Below are positions 13,972 through 14,012 of a stretch of 14,012 bases of DNA, one piece after another; the stretch's first letter is position 1; the number at the start of each line of letters is the position of its first letter. The position numbers and the translations under genes were made by a program. The notes under the pieces are model-generated. The model saw only the letters and a list, made by a program, of their open reading frames with translations. It had not been told where the DNA came from and did not search any database. Origin of the DNA: Candidatus Kuenenia stuttgartensis (GTDB taxonomy: Bacteria; Planctomycetota; Planctomycetia; Isosphaerales; Isosphaeraceae); assembly GCA_945872325.1 (NCBI GenBank), contig CAMBZY010000025.1, positions 1-14,012 of the forward strand, given 5' to 3'.

Positions 13972-14012
13972 TCAACGTTTTACGCCGAGCAGATCAAGGC
14001 TGCAAACCTGAT
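13972..14012 (-). CDS. possible 3' end of a gene entering from the right
   Basis: On the minus strand a frame open from the window edge reads QVCSLDLLGVKR and stops at TGA (13974-13972). A bidirectional terminator lies 39 nt beyond it, as expected for a convergent gene. Only 12 residues are visible, so the product is unknown and the coding status rests mainly on the terminator. Confidence 0.35.
   Translation of the reverse strand, partial: QVCSLDLLGVKR

Overview
The window most likely comes from a planctomycete (order Planctomycetales or a close relative). The strongest clue is the large secreted protein encoded at 7110-9287 on the minus strand: it carries an N-terminal LEPR motif (LEPRLMMAGD), the short signature found near the N-terminus of many planctomycete surface proteins. 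The tandem intergenic repeat with GGGGGCTAACGCCCTGCGG-type units at 2669-2920 fits the same group. Gene density is low, intergenic spaces are long, and several gene relics and insertion-sequence relics are present.

Layout. (1) 1-830: left edge with the 3' end of an unidentified open frame, a 29-codon mini-frame, a small double zinc-ribbon protein (286-537) and a frameshifted relic (590-780, minus) of a small gene that is intact at 3969-4187. (2) 830-2249, minus: ammonium transporter Amt with a clear intrinsic terminator. (3) 2250-3378: about 1.1 kb without a convincing gene, holding a 250-bp element with inverted ends and two degenerate internal repeats, then an AT-rich open frame that may be a decayed gene. 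(4) 3379-4187, minus: a two-gene module of a 72-aa protein and a nucleotidyltransferase overlapping by ATGA, resembling a toxin-antitoxin or defence-type pair. (5) 4188-9807: a mosaic in which three relics of the same IS3-family element, all in one orientation, bracket a secreted CocE/X-Pro peptidase-type hydrolase (4763-6475) and the LEPR beta-propeller protein. (6) 9808-10357: a BrnT-like/CopG-like type II toxin-antitoxin pair. (7) 10555-13855: a housekeeping-looking block with EF-P-like EfpL/YeiP (minus, best started at a GTG giving 190 aa), divergent from RNase III (rnc), followed by two translationally coupled membrane proteins of unknown function and a bidirectional terminator shared with a gene entering from the right edge.

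How the parts relate. EfpL (translation of difficult peptide bonds) and RNase III (rRNA and mRNA processing) share a divergent intergenic region. The hydrolase and the LEPR protein are both exported and belong to the accessory part, with IS relics at their borders. The two toxin-antitoxin-like modules and the relic copy indicate repeated gain and loss of small selfish or stress modules. No RNA gene, CRISPR array or known riboswitch was recognised. No convincing new multi-gene system is visible; the best candidates for something under-described are the small-protein/nucleotidyltransferase module, the membrane pair after rnc, and the repeat element at 2669-2920.
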